Below, piece after piece: positions 36,459 through 44,490 of a stretch of 64,000 bases of DNA. Source of the stretch: Paenibacillus turpanensis (lineage in GTDB: Bacteria; Bacillota; Bacilli; Paenibacillales; YIM-B00363); contig NZ_WTLI01000011.1 in NCBI RefSeq assembly GCF_011421635.1, forward strand, positions 1 to 64,000. Reading direction: 5' to 3'. The notes under the pieces were generated by a model. It did no database searches and was not told the DNA's origin. It was given only the letters and a program-made list of their open reading frames with translations. Each line of letters starts with the position of its first letter. The first letter of the stretch is position 1. The position numbers and the translations under genes are program-made.

Positions 36459-37055
36459 ATGAATATCGGATTAACGGGAGGCATCGCCTGCGGGAAGAGC
36501 ACAGTCGCCGATATTTTCGTGCGTCTTGGCGCCGTTCTTGTCGATGCAGACCAAATCGCAAGAGAGGTTGTGCTTCCCGGTCGTCCGGCTCTTCGGCAAA
36601 TTGCCGAACGATTTGGACAAGCCGTACTGAAAGAGGACGGAACGCTTAACCGTAAGCGGCTCGGCGAGCTCATCTTCGGCAATGTAGATGCGCGAAAAGA
36701 TTTGGAAGCAATTATCCATCCGCCGATCCGTGCGGAAATTACAGAACGGATTGCATACTGGAGCGCGAATGGCGAAGGAAAAACGATCGTTTTCGATATT
36801 CCTCTGCTATTTGAGTCCAAATATGAGGGACTGCTGCCTGATACGGTAGTCGTTTATATCCCGCGGGAGCTGCAGCTGAAACGTTTAATGGCAAGAGACG
36901 GCATAAACGAGTCGGAGGCAGAGCAGCGTTTACTGGCGCAAATGCCGATCGAGGAGAAACGAAAGCTCGCAGCACATGTCATTGACAATAGCGGATCTAT
37001 GCAAGAAACGGAGAGTCAAGTAATCAACTACTTACAAAAGAAAGGCTTATTATGA
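36459..37055 (+). CDS. coaE: Dephospho-CoA kinase
   Basis: Last enzyme of coenzyme A synthesis, 198 aa, phosphorylating the 3'-OH of dephospho-CoA. P-loop GGIACGKS is near residue 8; DADQIAREVV and the HPPIRAE lid region are conserved. GGAGG lies 8 nt before the chosen ATG. The stop overlaps the next gene by 4 bp (ATGA). Confidence 0.97.
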   Translation: MNIGLTGGIACGKSTVADIFVRLGAVLVDADQIAREVVLPGRPALRQIAERFGQAVLKEDGTLNRKRLGELIFGNVDARKDLEAIIHPPIRAEITERIAYWSANGEGKTIVFDIPLLFESKYEGLLPDTVVVYIPRELQLKRLMARDGINESEAEQRLLAQMPIEEKRKLAAHVIDNSGSMQETESQVINYLQKKGLL

Positions 37056-37657
37056 GTATTTTTCGTAAAAAGCGCTTATACGCTCTTTTGTTTGTCATCA
37101 TTCTGCTTATCCTATTTTACAATTCGGAATGGTTGTCCCGCTGGCTGTATCCTATCCCTTATCGAGAGGATATTGAAATCAGCGCTCAAAATTACGACGT
37201 GGATCCGATGCTAATTGCAGCGATTATCCGTGTGGAAAGCAATTATAAGCCGGATACCCTATCCAAAAAAGGTGCTGTGGGGCTTATGCAGGTTATGCCC
37301 GATACCGCGGAATGGATCGTAACGCAGGCTGGCTTTGCAGATTTAACGAATGAAAAGCTGGAGCGGCCGGATGTAAATATTGAGGTCGGGGCATGGTACA
37401 TACGATCATTAATGCAGCAGTTTGCCAAGGATGTACAAAACGGAAATGTGGAAGACCGTATTGCAATCGTCGCGGCTGCTTATAATGCCGGTCCCGGAAG
37501 TGTTCGTAAGTGGTTAAACGCAAAAACATGGGATGGGCAAGTTGTAAACCTGCAAAAAATCCCTTTTGGAGAAACAAGACATTACATACAGCGAGTTTTG
37601 TATTATTATAAGAAGTATGTACAAATTTATGATGAAAAAGCGCTGGAAGGCCAATAA
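37052..37657 (+). CDS. Lytic transglycosylase, membrane anchored
   Basis: Peptidoglycan lytic transglycosylase of the Slt/MltE fold, 201 aa. An N-terminal membrane helix (residues about 9-24) anchors the extracellular domain with catalytic Glu in IIRVESNY and the motifs GAVGLMQVMP and AAYNAGPGSVRKW. It cuts glycan strands to 1,6-anhydro ends. It is translationally coupled with coaE. Confidence 0.93.
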   Translation: MSIFRKKRLYALLFVIILLILFYNSEWLSRWLYPIPYREDIEISAQNYDVDPMLIAAIIRVESNYKPDTLSKKGAVGLMQVMPDTAEWIVTQAGFADLTNEKLERPDVNIEVGAWYIRSLMQQFAKDVQNGNVEDRIAIVAAAYNAGPGSVRKWLNAKTWDGQVVNLQKIPFGETRHYIQRVLYYYKKYVQIYDEKALEGQ

Positions 37658-37674
37658 GATTGGCCTATCCAACG
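37634..37674 (-). terminator. Terminator of the SASP gene
   Basis: A long stem (core AGGCCAAT/ATTGGCCT, extended by CGCTGGA/TCCAACG with one mismatch and one bulge) is followed on the minus strand by CTTTTTC. It overlaps the last codons of the convergent transglycosylase gene. Confidence 0.8.
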
Positions 37675-37694
37675 CCGCTAAAGAACATTACATC

Positions 37695-37922
37695 TTATCG
37701 TGCGAATTGACCTGCTAGGGATTGCTCAGCGATTTGAACAAGACGGCGAGTAATGTGACCCCCGATTGCACCGGTATCACGTGTAGCCATATGGCCGTAG
37801 TACCCGTCTTGCGGGATCGCGATGCCCAGCTCTTGAGCTACCTCAAATTTCAGTTGTTCTAGAGCTTGGTTCGCCTGTGGTACTACAAGCGTATTGCTGG
37901 AACGAGATTGTCCTGCACCCAT
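37695..37922 (-). CDS. Alpha/beta-type small acid-soluble spore protein
   Basis: DNA-binding spore protein of 75 aa that coats forespore DNA and later serves as an amino-acid store. It keeps the GPR protease-type site KFEVAQELGI and the second conserved block RDTGAIGGHITRRLVQ. GAGGAGGTGAC lies 4-5 nt before the ATG. A longer frame upstream has no support. Confidence 0.96.
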   Translation of the reverse strand: MGAGQSRSSNTLVVPQANQALEQLKFEVAQELGIAIPQDGYYGHMATRDTGAIGGHITRRLVQIAEQSLAGQFAR

Positions 37923-37951
37923 TGTTGTCACCTCCTCTGTCGTTGTAATGA

Positions 37952-37980
37952 TAGTATGTGCGAATTCCTTCATCTCATAA
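37952..37980 (-). promoter_or_regulatory. Candidate sigma-G promoter of the SASP gene
   Basis: On the minus strand the -10 is CATACTA, a full match to CATNHTA, with -35-like TTATG 17 bp upstream. It is the same -10 as at the ger operon. Confidence 0.6.
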
Positions 37981-38004
37981 CAGGTACTAGTTGGGAGGAT
38001 TTCC

Positions 38005-38478
38005 ATGAAATGCCCCTATTGCGAACATGCCGGCACCAAGGTGCTGGATTCGCGCCCAGCCAACGAGAATAAATCGATTCGGCGCAGGCGTGAATGCGAG
38101 AAATGCAGTAAACGGTTCACCACCTTTGAAATGGTGGAAGAAACACCGTTAATCGTCATTAAGAAAGACGGAAGCCGGGAAGAATTTAACCGGGAAAAGA
38201 TGCTCCGCGGATTAATTCGTGCATGTGAAAAGCGTCCCGTATCGATCGAACAGCTTGAAGTGATCGTGTCGGATGTGGAGCAGGAAATACGGAATACGGC
38301 TGATGCTGAAGTCGAAAGCCGTGATTTGGGAGAGCTGGTCATGCGGCAGCTGTATCCTGTCGATGAGGTAGCTTATGTTCGTTTTGCTTCCGTGTATCGT
38401 CAATTCAAGGATATCGATATGTTTATGAAAGAATTGAACAGCTTGTTAGGAAAAAACAATTTAGGTCCATTAAAATAA
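38005..38478 (+). CDS. nrdR: Ribonucleotide reductase repressor NrdR
   Basis: Zinc-ribbon and ATP-cone repressor of 157 aa. The finger is MKCPYC...[12 protein letters not shown], and the ATP-cone follows (residues about 48-138, [15 protein letters not shown]). It senses ATP/dATP and represses ribonucleotide reductase genes. GGGAGG precedes the ATG. It sits a few genes after coaE as in B. subtilis. Confidence 0.97.
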   Translation: MKCPYCEHAGTKVLDSRPANENKSIRRRRECEKCSKRFTTFEMVEETPLIVIKKDGSREEFNREKMLRGLIRACEKRPVSIEQLEVIVSDVEQEIRNTADAEVESRDLGELVMRQLYPVDEVAYVRFASVYRQFKDIDMFMKELNSLLGKNNLGPLK

Positions 38479-38496
38479 GAGGATATGACAATTAAC

Positions 38497-38528
38497 GACT
38501 TCGTTCATTTCGGAACGGGGTCTTTTTT
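38497..38528 (+). terminator. Terminator of nrdR
   Basis: Ten-bp stem GACTTCGTTC/GAACGGGGTC (two G-U pairs) followed by six T. Confidence 0.85.
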
Positions 38529-38590
38529 GTGCCCAAAGCTCGGGACCGTGCATATAGTAATGCAAACCCTGTTTGGGAGGGAAGCCGTAC

Positions 38591-39295
38591 ATGACAAGGG
38601 ACGAGTTTATATCGATCGTGGCTCCCATAGCTGTTGAGCTGAGGCTGGAGGGCTCCCCAGTGTATCCCTCTGTCCGAATTGCACAAAGTGTATTGGAAAC
38701 CGGAGGGAAAATTCAGCCCTGGAATAACTTGGTTGGATTGAAGGTAGGCAGTGGTACTCCAAATCCATACTGGGACGGGAGTTATGTAGACTACTCCACA
38801 TGGGAAGTCGTGGATGGAGGACGTAACGTTAACGTTAGAGCCAACTTCAGAGCATATAACAGCATCGAGGATGGCTACCGGGATCAAGATTTATTTTTAA
38901 CCATGAATCGTAGATACATTCCGGTTCAGCAGGCCCAAAATCCGCAAGCTCAAGCCGCAGCTTTTGAAAGCAGCGGGTATGCCACGGACCCGCAGTATGC
39001 GGAAAAGCTGATTTCCATTATGAATCAATACAATTTATTTCGGTTTGACCGGGAGGTGGAGGCAGTGTTAGAGCAGCTACGTGCACAAATCGAACAATTA
39101 CAGCAGCAGCAGGCTCAGCTTACGGAGCAGCTGCGTCAGTTGAATGCAGCTTTAACCGTTGAGGGAATCCCAGATTGGGCCCAAGAAGCGGTTCAGGCCG
39201 CCGTAAACAAAGGAGTTCTAAATACGCCCGAGGGCGGCAGCTATGATTTTTATCGTATGATTACGATTTTGCACCGTTTAGGCCTATTCTCTTAA
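38591..39295 (+). CDS. Glucosaminidase (GH73-type) protein without signal peptide
   Basis: Protein of 234 aa. Residues 1-150 form a mannosyl-glycoprotein endo-beta-N-acetylglucosaminidase (GH73/FlgJ-like) domain with SVRIAQSVLETGG holding the likely catalytic Glu, and a YATDPQYAEKL ending. A Gln-rich coiled coil (about 155-190) links to a short C-terminal segment (WAQEAVQAAVNKGVL). There is no secretion signal, as in phage-type or mother-cell lytic enzymes. The ATG is preceded by GGGAGGG. No phage gene is adjacent. Confidence 0.85.
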   Translation: MTRDEFISIVAPIAVELRLEGSPVYPSVRIAQSVLETGGKIQPWNNLVGLKVGSGTPNPYWDGSYVDYSTWEVVDGGRNVNVRANFRAYNSIEDGYRDQDLFLTMNRRYIPVQQAQNPQAQAAAFESSGYATDPQYAEKLISIMNQYNLFRFDREVEAVLEQLRAQIEQLQQQQAQLTEQLRQLNAALTVEGIPDWAQEAVQAAVNKGVLNTPEGGSYDFYRMITILHRLGLFS

Positions 39296-39303
39296 GTACC
39301 TAG

Positions 39304-39337
39304 AAAAAACCCCTTCAAGCATAAGCTCGAAGGGGTT
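39304..39337 (-). terminator. Terminator of the DUF3231 gene
   Basis: Stem AACCCCTTC/GAAGGGGTT with an inner AGC/GCT pair; on the minus strand it is followed by six T. Confidence 0.85.
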
Positions 39338-39343
39338 ACTGAT

Positions 39344-39862
39344 TTACACGCCCACAGGCTCGGGTCTTTCGATTTGCAGCGGAGGTGGGACAAGCCATCC
39401 TTTTTCTTTATTCAGTCTTAAGATTCGTGCGGCGAATACCGCCTTCGTGGCATGGTATTTCGCAAACAACGCTCCGACATCTTCACGAGTAGACATAGCG
39501 ATCGCTTGGCTGCAGGCAGTAAGGCCAACTGCAGTGTCATGGGCTAAAAACATGGCGATTTCAGGGTCCATAAAACGGGCGCCAACGGGGATGTCTTCCC
39601 ATTTCGCTTCCGGACGTTCTGGAAGAGCTGGGGCTGGAGTAATGCCGTTGTCCAGAAGGAGCTCATCACATTCCTTGCTTTCGAGCTTGGACTGTTCCAT
39701 CAAGTCCTTCAGCATTGCTTTAACGTCCTTATCACCTGCGTGGTAGCTCCAAGCTTGATAGCAGGAAAAAAGTCCTTTAGCCATCATTGACATGCTCCAA
39801 AGACTGCTAACCTCGCCGTAATTCAACGGTTCATTTTTCGGATTGCCGCCAAGAATTCCCAT
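39344..39862 (-). CDS. DUF3231 family protein
   Basis: Protein of 172 aa, helical, resembling the DUF3231 family, a ferritin-like/CotF-like four-helix group common in spore formers. Conserved-looking stretches are LNYGEVSSLWSMSMMAKG and the second-half FAKYHATKAVFAARIL. No signal peptide. Function is not established; a spore role is inferred from the family's distribution. GGAGAC precedes the ATG. Confidence 0.8.
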   Translation of the reverse strand: MGILGGNPKNEPLNYGEVSSLWSMSMMAKGLFSCYQAWSYHAGDKDVKAMLKDLMEQSKLESKECDELLLDNGITPAPALPERPEAKWEDIPVGARFMDPEIAMFLAHDTAVGLTACSQAIAMSTREDVGALFAKYHATKAVFAARILRLNKEKGWLVPPPLQIERPEPVGV

Positions 39863-39961
39863 TGAGTGATGTCTCCTTTTTTTTAAAGTAGAAATCCAAT
39901 GGTATTGTTCCGCCCAAGGAAGCTGATCATCCGAACCAATATTTAATGCAATGCGCTTAGG

Positions 39962-40123
39962 TTAATCGTTAGGGGTTCTGTCCAAGTAGAGCCGGGTCAC
40001 GGAGGTGAAGTCGTGGCTGCGCACCTCTTCTGAAGTCGCTTTTTCTTCCAGCTCATCCTGCATGTTCATTCCCGGAGCCATCGTCGGTTCATGGTTCGTT
40101 TTAATATGCTGGTTTTCCTTCAA
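39962..40123 (-). CDS. Small hydrophilic hypothetical protein, 53 aa
   Basis: Unrecognised acidic protein of 53 aa, likely disordered, opening KENQHIKTNHEPTMAPGM and ending VTRLYLDRTPND. The start is a TTG with AAAGGTGGTG 6 nt upstream; an in-frame GTG overlaps that site. It sits alone between the DUF3231 gene and an AraC-type regulator. Confidence 0.6.
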   Translation of the reverse strand: MKENQHIKTNHEPTMAPGMNMQDELEEKATSEEVRSHDFTSVTRLYLDRTPND

Positions 40124-40193
40124 TGTGTTCACCACCTTTCGTTATAGCGTCCTGCGATAAGAAAGGTGTTATTCATGGTTATCGTGGGAAGGC

Positions 40194-41210
40194 TTACCTA
40201 TTCTCCTTGACAGCGTTCGCGCGGTATTGCCCAGGGGTCATGCCGGTCCATTTTTTAAAAGCAAGCTGAAAAGCACTTGGCTCGGAATAATGCAAAGCAT
40301 ACGCGATGTCCCCGATCGTAAATTCCTTTCGCTTTAAATATGCGATAGCAAGCTCCTTTCGAACGCGTACCGATAATTCATGATACGTCGTTTGTTCTTC
40401 TTTTAATTTATGCTGAACCGTTCTTTCACTAAGGCCTAAAGATTCGGCTGTTTGCTTTAAGGTTGGGAGGAAAGTGGGAATACAGGTTTTCATCCACTGT
40501 ACGATCCGTTCGGAAAGACGGTCGTCACGATTCAGCTCTGCCTGGGTTGCCTGAGCAAGCGATTGAAATACGCTAAGAAGCTTGGGATCCGAATACAGCA
40601 CCGGATATTCCAACACTTCTTTATTCATAACAAGCAAATTTTCCTTCTGGGAAAATGCCGGTGGAAGCCCAAAACTCTCTCGATAAGGCTCTGTGTGAGA
40701 CGGTGCTTCGTGTGTAAAATGTACTGCATGCAAAGGAGTGGAGCGATTGCTCAACCGGCTGATCATGCGCTGCATGGAAACAGCCATCTCCTCGATGCAA
40801 TGCCTCGTTAAACCGGAGGGATACTGCGCAAACAAGCGAAGTGAAACTTCGAACCCTTGTAAGCTCCAGTCGATATTAAAGCTGCTGCACAAAAGAGTGT
40901 TATACCGTTGATATGCCGAGAGCGCATCCGCAATCGTCTTGGAATGCATCATTACATAACCAACGACACCCATATCGGCGAAATCCATGAGTTCCCCTTG
41001 GTGCAGTCCAAAATGCTCGTCATGCGTAAAAGCTGCTGCAGCCATAATTAAACGCTCAAGCTCCGCGCCGGGAAGGCGTGCTTCCGGATCCTCAAGAAGA
41101 GCCGTGTTGAACCCGACGCTCCGGAAAAAGCTCTGCGTATCGTATCCTTGCTGAACAATCGTCTTCATGATCGGGAAGATCATGGATACGGCTACACCGG
41201 AATTTGCCAA
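40194..41210 (-). CDS. AraC-family regulator (AraC_binding N-terminal type)
   Basis: Regulator of 338 aa. The N-terminal 200 residues match the OruR/GliR-type AraC arabinose-binding-like domain (MISRLSNRSTPLHAVHFTHEAP...YRESFGLP), and the C-terminus is a double HTH (SLGLSERTVQHKLKEE, then FTIGDIAYALHYSEPSAFQLAFKKWTGMTPGQYR). It starts at a TTG with AAGGAG 9 nt upstream. It is divergent from an oxidoreductase gene, probably its target. Confidence 0.9.
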   Translation of the reverse strand: MANSGVAVSMIFPIMKTIVQQGYDTQSFFRSVGFNTALLEDPEARLPGAELERLIMAAAAFTHDEHFGLHQGELMDFADMGVVGYVMMHSKTIADALSAYQRYNTLLCSSFNIDWSLQGFEVSLRLFAQYPSGLTRHCIEEMAVSMQRMISRLSNRSTPLHAVHFTHEAPSHTEPYRESFGLPPAFSQKENLLVMNKEVLEYPVLYSDPKLLSVFQSLAQATQAELNRDDRLSERIVQWMKTCIPTFLPTLKQTAESLGLSERTVQHKLKEEQTTYHELSVRVRKELAIAYLKRKEFTIGDIAYALHYSEPSAFQLAFKKWTGMTPGQYRANAVKENR

Positions 41211-41324
41211 GCTAAGCAGCTCCTTTTGCGTGAAATAGTAACTTTCTTGCGCAATTGATCATTTCTAGCGGAAAAGATTAGGTCTATGCTAATTGTAGTT
41301 AGAGGATGGAGGAGGAAGCAAGAG

Positions 41325-41909
41325 ATGAAAGGAAAAAATATCGTTGTTATTATCGGACATCCCGATCCGGAGAGCTATTGTGCTGCTTTGGCAAGAGCTT
41401 ATGAGGAAGGCGCAATTGAAAGCCATGCGCAGGTTCGTACCATCGACCTGGCCAGCATCCAATTTGATCCAAATCTGAAATATGGATATCGCCAAAGAAC
41501 AGAGCTAGAGCAGGATTTGAAAGAAGCGCAGGAGCTGATTCGCTGGGCTGATCATTTGGTGTTTGTTTATCCGACGTGGTGGGGGGCAATGCCTGCTATA
41601 TTAAAGGGATTTATAGATCGAATCTTTTTGCCGGGCTTTGCGTTTCAATCCCCGGAGAATTCTTTGCTTTGGGAGAAGCTTCTGAAAGGGAGATCGGCAA
41701 GGCTGATTGTAACGATGGACACCCCTTCATGGTATAACAGATGGATTTATAAGCATGCGGGGCACAACGTGATGAAACGCAATATTTTACACTTTTGCGG
41801 AATAAAGCCCGTACGCATAACCGAGGTTGGTCCGGTTAAGCCATCCTCGGCCGCGCTGCGGGCCTCGTGGTTAAAGCAAATGAAGCAGCTTGGTTCTAAA
41901 TTATCATAA
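41325..41909 (+). CDS. NAD(P)H:quinone oxidoreductase, flavodoxin fold
   Basis: FMN- or FAD-binding protein of 194 aa of the NQO/YwrO/KefF-like family. The phosphate-binding start IGHPDPESYCAALARAYEEGA and the FVYPTWWGAMPAILKGFIDRIFLPGFAF block are characteristic. It reduces quinones or other electrophiles. GGAGGAGG precedes the chosen ATG; an upstream ATG in frame is unsupported. The divergent AraC-type gene is its likely regulator. Confidence 0.88.
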   Translation: MKGKNIVVIIGHPDPESYCAALARAYEEGAIESHAQVRTIDLASIQFDPNLKYGYRQRTELEQDLKEAQELIRWADHLVFVYPTWWGAMPAILKGFIDRIFLPGFAFQSPENSLLWEKLLKGRSARLIVTMDTPSWYNRWIYKHAGHNVMKRNILHFCGIKPVRITEVGPVKPSSAALRASWLKQMKQLGSKLS

Positions 41910-41918
41910 TTGACGATC

Positions 41919-43526
41919 CTACCTTGCACGCATGAACCGGTTTCGAAATAGATAACCGCTTGCAAGTAGCGCGATACCTGATACGAGGTAGAGAGGAATC
42001 ATCATTCCGGCATCGGTAAACCAGGATCCGTCTGTCGAAGACGTGCCTAAGAAGTTAAAGACAGGGGTTTTATTAACCGGACCTAGATACCAAACAATCA
42101 TATACAAAACCTCAAAGGTTCGGCTTGTATTTGTTAAAACCCCGCAGACTAAAGCGAAACTCGGGATAAGGAATACACCGGTTATCCCATAGGCTAGCAG
42201 CTCAACATTATGTTCGAAAAGCAGGCGGAGCAGCATTGGACTTACGACAAGGAAAGTAAGCAGGACTCCGGCAGTCCAAACTGCAATGTATTGGCGGATT
42301 TTCCCGTATGGGCTCGATACCATAAGAAATTGAGTGTGAAACACGGCTTCCCTGCTGCCCATTTGTGACCAAAGCAGCATTGGCCATATCCATAAGATCG
42401 GCCACAGCATCCACTGGATCGAGACAGCAGAAGGTATAGCCAAACATAATATAGACAGGATACCTGCAATGACGTACCAGCCTGTCGAGGTTTTCTTGGT
42501 CAGCAGCCACCATTCGGCTGCAATGAGCTTGGCCAGAGAGCTTTTTCCGGTAGCTGGAGTAAGCTCATCGGCACGAATTTGAGAAACAGGGTGTCCCGTA
42601 ACCACAGGCAGAGCCTCGAGGTACGGCTCGGAATTCGGTTGGAGTGCTTGCACCGATTGTTTTGAAAGCCTTCTGCCCCTTGGATCCTGAAATCCCGGGA
42701 AAAGCAAGGCAGCTACAAGCACGGCAGCAGCGGCGGCGAGCAAGAAAGTGCTTTGCTGCATCACGAGCTCGGTGGTCCAATCTAGACCCTGCCAAACAAA
42801 CAGCTCAATCGGCTGATCCGGCACAAGAATTCCGATCCCGTAGGTTCCGGAAAAATCCGGCTTGATAGCGGCCATTTCCTTCACCATGTCGCTGGTCACT
42901 ACACTAACTCCGTAAGACATCGTTTCATTCGAGGAAACCACAAACACGAAGTACAGCACAAAGAACAATACATTTCCAATTCCCCCTTGCAGAAGAGGGC
43001 GTGTTTCAAATATGACGGCAATGGCTGCAACGACAGACATGATCGGCAGGGTTACAAATATAAAAGGAGAGACAAGCGGCCAAAGCTCAATTTCAAGCAC
43101 CTCACCACGAACGAGCTGCATGACCAGCGCCGTTGCCGCAACCGCGGCAACGATTAGCGTAAGCACTGCAAAATTGCTGATCGTCTTCCCGGTCAAGTAA
43201 GCGAGTTTATTCACGGGAGTACTGGCGATGATTTGTCCTACTCCAGATAGATAGTCCCGCTGAATGCTGTTTTTAACTAGAAAGAAGCCGAACAGTGTAA
43301 GAAATAAAGCAGTTGAAAGCGCAACAGTGCCGCCAACCCATGCGGAATTGTATACGCCGCGGTAATTTTCACCCAAATGAAGGGTAATGTAACCTGATTC
43401 CATAGGCGGCACAAAAAAATAAGCGATTAGCATTGATAATCCAATCGCAGCGAGAAATGAAAATTGCCTGATCCGTTCAAGCAAGTCGGCACGGGTAATA
43501 GAAAATATCGCACGAATACTGCCCAT
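41919..43526 (-). CDS. ABC-2 type permease, fused or double-length
   Basis: Membrane subunit of an ABC exporter, 535 aa with about twelve helices in two halves separated by a soluble stretch (residues about 300-350). Each half resembles an ABC-2/NatB-like permease unit, so one chain may supply a full channel. The ATG follows AGGAGGC by 8 nt and lies within 5 bp of the ATPase stop. It ends the unit that begins with the ATPase gene next to the two-component system. Substrate unknown; peptide, antibiotic or sodium export are all possible. Confidence 0.85.
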   Translation of the reverse strand: MGSIRAIFSITRADLLERIRQFSFLAAIGLSMLIAYFFVPPMESGYITLHLGENYRGVYNSAWVGGTVALSTALFLTLFGFFLVKNSIQRDYLSGVGQIIASTPVNKLAYLTGKTISNFAVLTLIVAAVAATALVMQLVRGEVLEIELWPLVSPFIFVTLPIMSVVAAIAVIFETRPLLQGGIGNVLFFVLYFVFVVSSNETMSYGVSVVTSDMVKEMAAIKPDFSGTYGIGILVPDQPIELFVWQGLDWTTELVMQQSTFLLAAAAAVLVAALLFPGFQDPRGRRLSKQSVQALQPNSEPYLEALPVVTGHPVSQIRADELTPATGKSSLAKLIAAEWWLLTKKTSTGWYVIAGILSILCLAIPSAVSIQWMLWPILWIWPMLLWSQMGSREAVFHTQFLMVSSPYGKIRQYIAVWTAGVLLTFLVVSPMLLRLLFEHNVELLAYGITGVFLIPSFALVCGVLTNTSRTFEVLYMIVWYLGPVNKTPVFNFLGTSSTDGSWFTDAGMMIPLYLVSGIALLASGYLFRNRFMRAR

Positions 43527-43527
43527 G

Positions 43528-44400
43528 CTAGAAGCCTCCTCGTGTTGTTCGAATGTACAGATAGGCATCTTCAAGGGTCGGTGCCAGCGTAGAAGCTTCG
43601 GGATGCGGCAGACGATCGGAAACAATCCGCAGCTGCAATCCATTTTCCCGCCTGATCGTTCCGCTGATCGTCCATTGGGAACGGGCGCTTTGCAGCTGGT
43701 GATCAGGAATCGTTACGGACCAAACCTTTCCCTGAACACCGCGCAGCAGCTGGGAAGGGTCGGCACTCGTTAATAATTGTCCCTTGGACATAATGGCAAT
43801 TTGATTGGCTGTTGCTTCGATATCGGAAACGATATGTGTCGAGAATAGGATGATTCGTTCACCGGATAAATCCGTCAAAATGTTGCGGAAGCGCACCCGT
43901 TCCTCCGGATCGAGACCCACTGTTGGTTCATCAATGATCAGCAGCTTAGGGTCATTCAGCAGCGCTTGCGCAATGCCAACCCGCTGGCGCATCCCGCCGG
44001 AGAAGCTGCCGATCGGACGTTTCAGGGCATCGTGTAAATTCAGGAGCTCTAGAATCTCCAAAATGCGGATTTTTAAGTTCCAGCCCCCTAGACCTTTCAG
44101 TGCGGCAACATATTCAAGAAATTCAACGGGGTTTAAATGAGGATAAACGCCAAAATCTTGAGGCAAGTAACCAAGAGTGCGGCGTAATTCATTGGGTTGT
44201 TTACGTATGTCGATGCCATTCCAAGTGACGGTTCCTTCCGTCGGCTCGGAAATGGTGGCGAGAATTCGCATTAAGCTCGATTTTCCGGCGCCGTTCGGAC
44301 CTAATAATCCGATGATGCCGGGCTTCAGTTGAAGGGTTATATCCCGCAGAGCATACTTATCCTTGTTATATCGTTTGCTGACACGTTGTATTTCCAGCAT
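43528..44400 (-). CDS. ABC transporter ATP-binding protein
   Basis: ATPase of 290 aa of the drug/natA-type ABC-2 exporters: Walker A GPNGAGKSS near residue 36, Q-loop YLPQDFG, signature FSGGMRQRV, Walker B LLIIDEPTVGLDP and switch His. The C-terminal 70 residues form the usual extra domain. CAGGAGG before the ATG also forms one arm of a 12-bp inverted repeat. Confidence 0.93.
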   Translation of the reverse strand: MLEIQRVSKRYNKDKYALRDITLQLKPGIIGLLGPNGAGKSSLMRILATISEPTEGTVTWNGIDIRKQPNELRRTLGYLPQDFGVYPHLNPVEFLEYVAALKGLGGWNLKIRILEILELLNLHDALKRPIGSFSGGMRQRVGIAQALLNDPKLLIIDEPTVGLDPEERVRFRNILTDLSGERIILFSTHIVSDIEATANQIAIMSKGQLLTSADPSQLLRGVQGKVWSVTIPDHQLQSARSQWTISGTIRRENGLQLRIVSDRLPHPEASTLAPTLEDAYLYIRTTRGGF

Positions 44401-44410
44401 TTCACTTCGA

Positions 44411-44479
44411 CCTCCTGTTTACGATAACCTACTCTCAAACAGTATAGGGTTTGAAAGTAAATACAAAGTAAACAGGAGG
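44411..44479 (-). promoter_or_regulatory. Inverted repeat covering the ABC ATPase ribosome site
   Basis: CCTCCTGTTTAC (44411-44422) and GTAAACAGGAGG (44468-44479) are perfect 12-bp inverted copies 45 bp apart. In a minus-strand transcript the second arm is the ATPase gene's Shine-Dalgarno, so the pairing would hide it. A transcript starting between the arms would lack the first arm and be freely translated. Confidence 0.6.
44441..44472 (-). promoter_or_regulatory. Candidate response-regulator promoter of the ABC genes
   Basis: On the minus strand, TTTACTTT is repeated with an 11-bp period directly upstream of a -10 TATACT, with a poor -35 (ACTTTG). OmpR-type regulators usually bind 10-11 bp direct repeats at such positions, and one is encoded two genes upstream. 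Confidence 0.5.
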
Positions 44480-44490
44480 CAACATGCAGC

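Noticed and set aside
38591..39295. Prophage suggested by a signal-less glucosaminidase
   Set aside because: No holin, structural or integrase gene is near; neighbours are conserved housekeeping genes.
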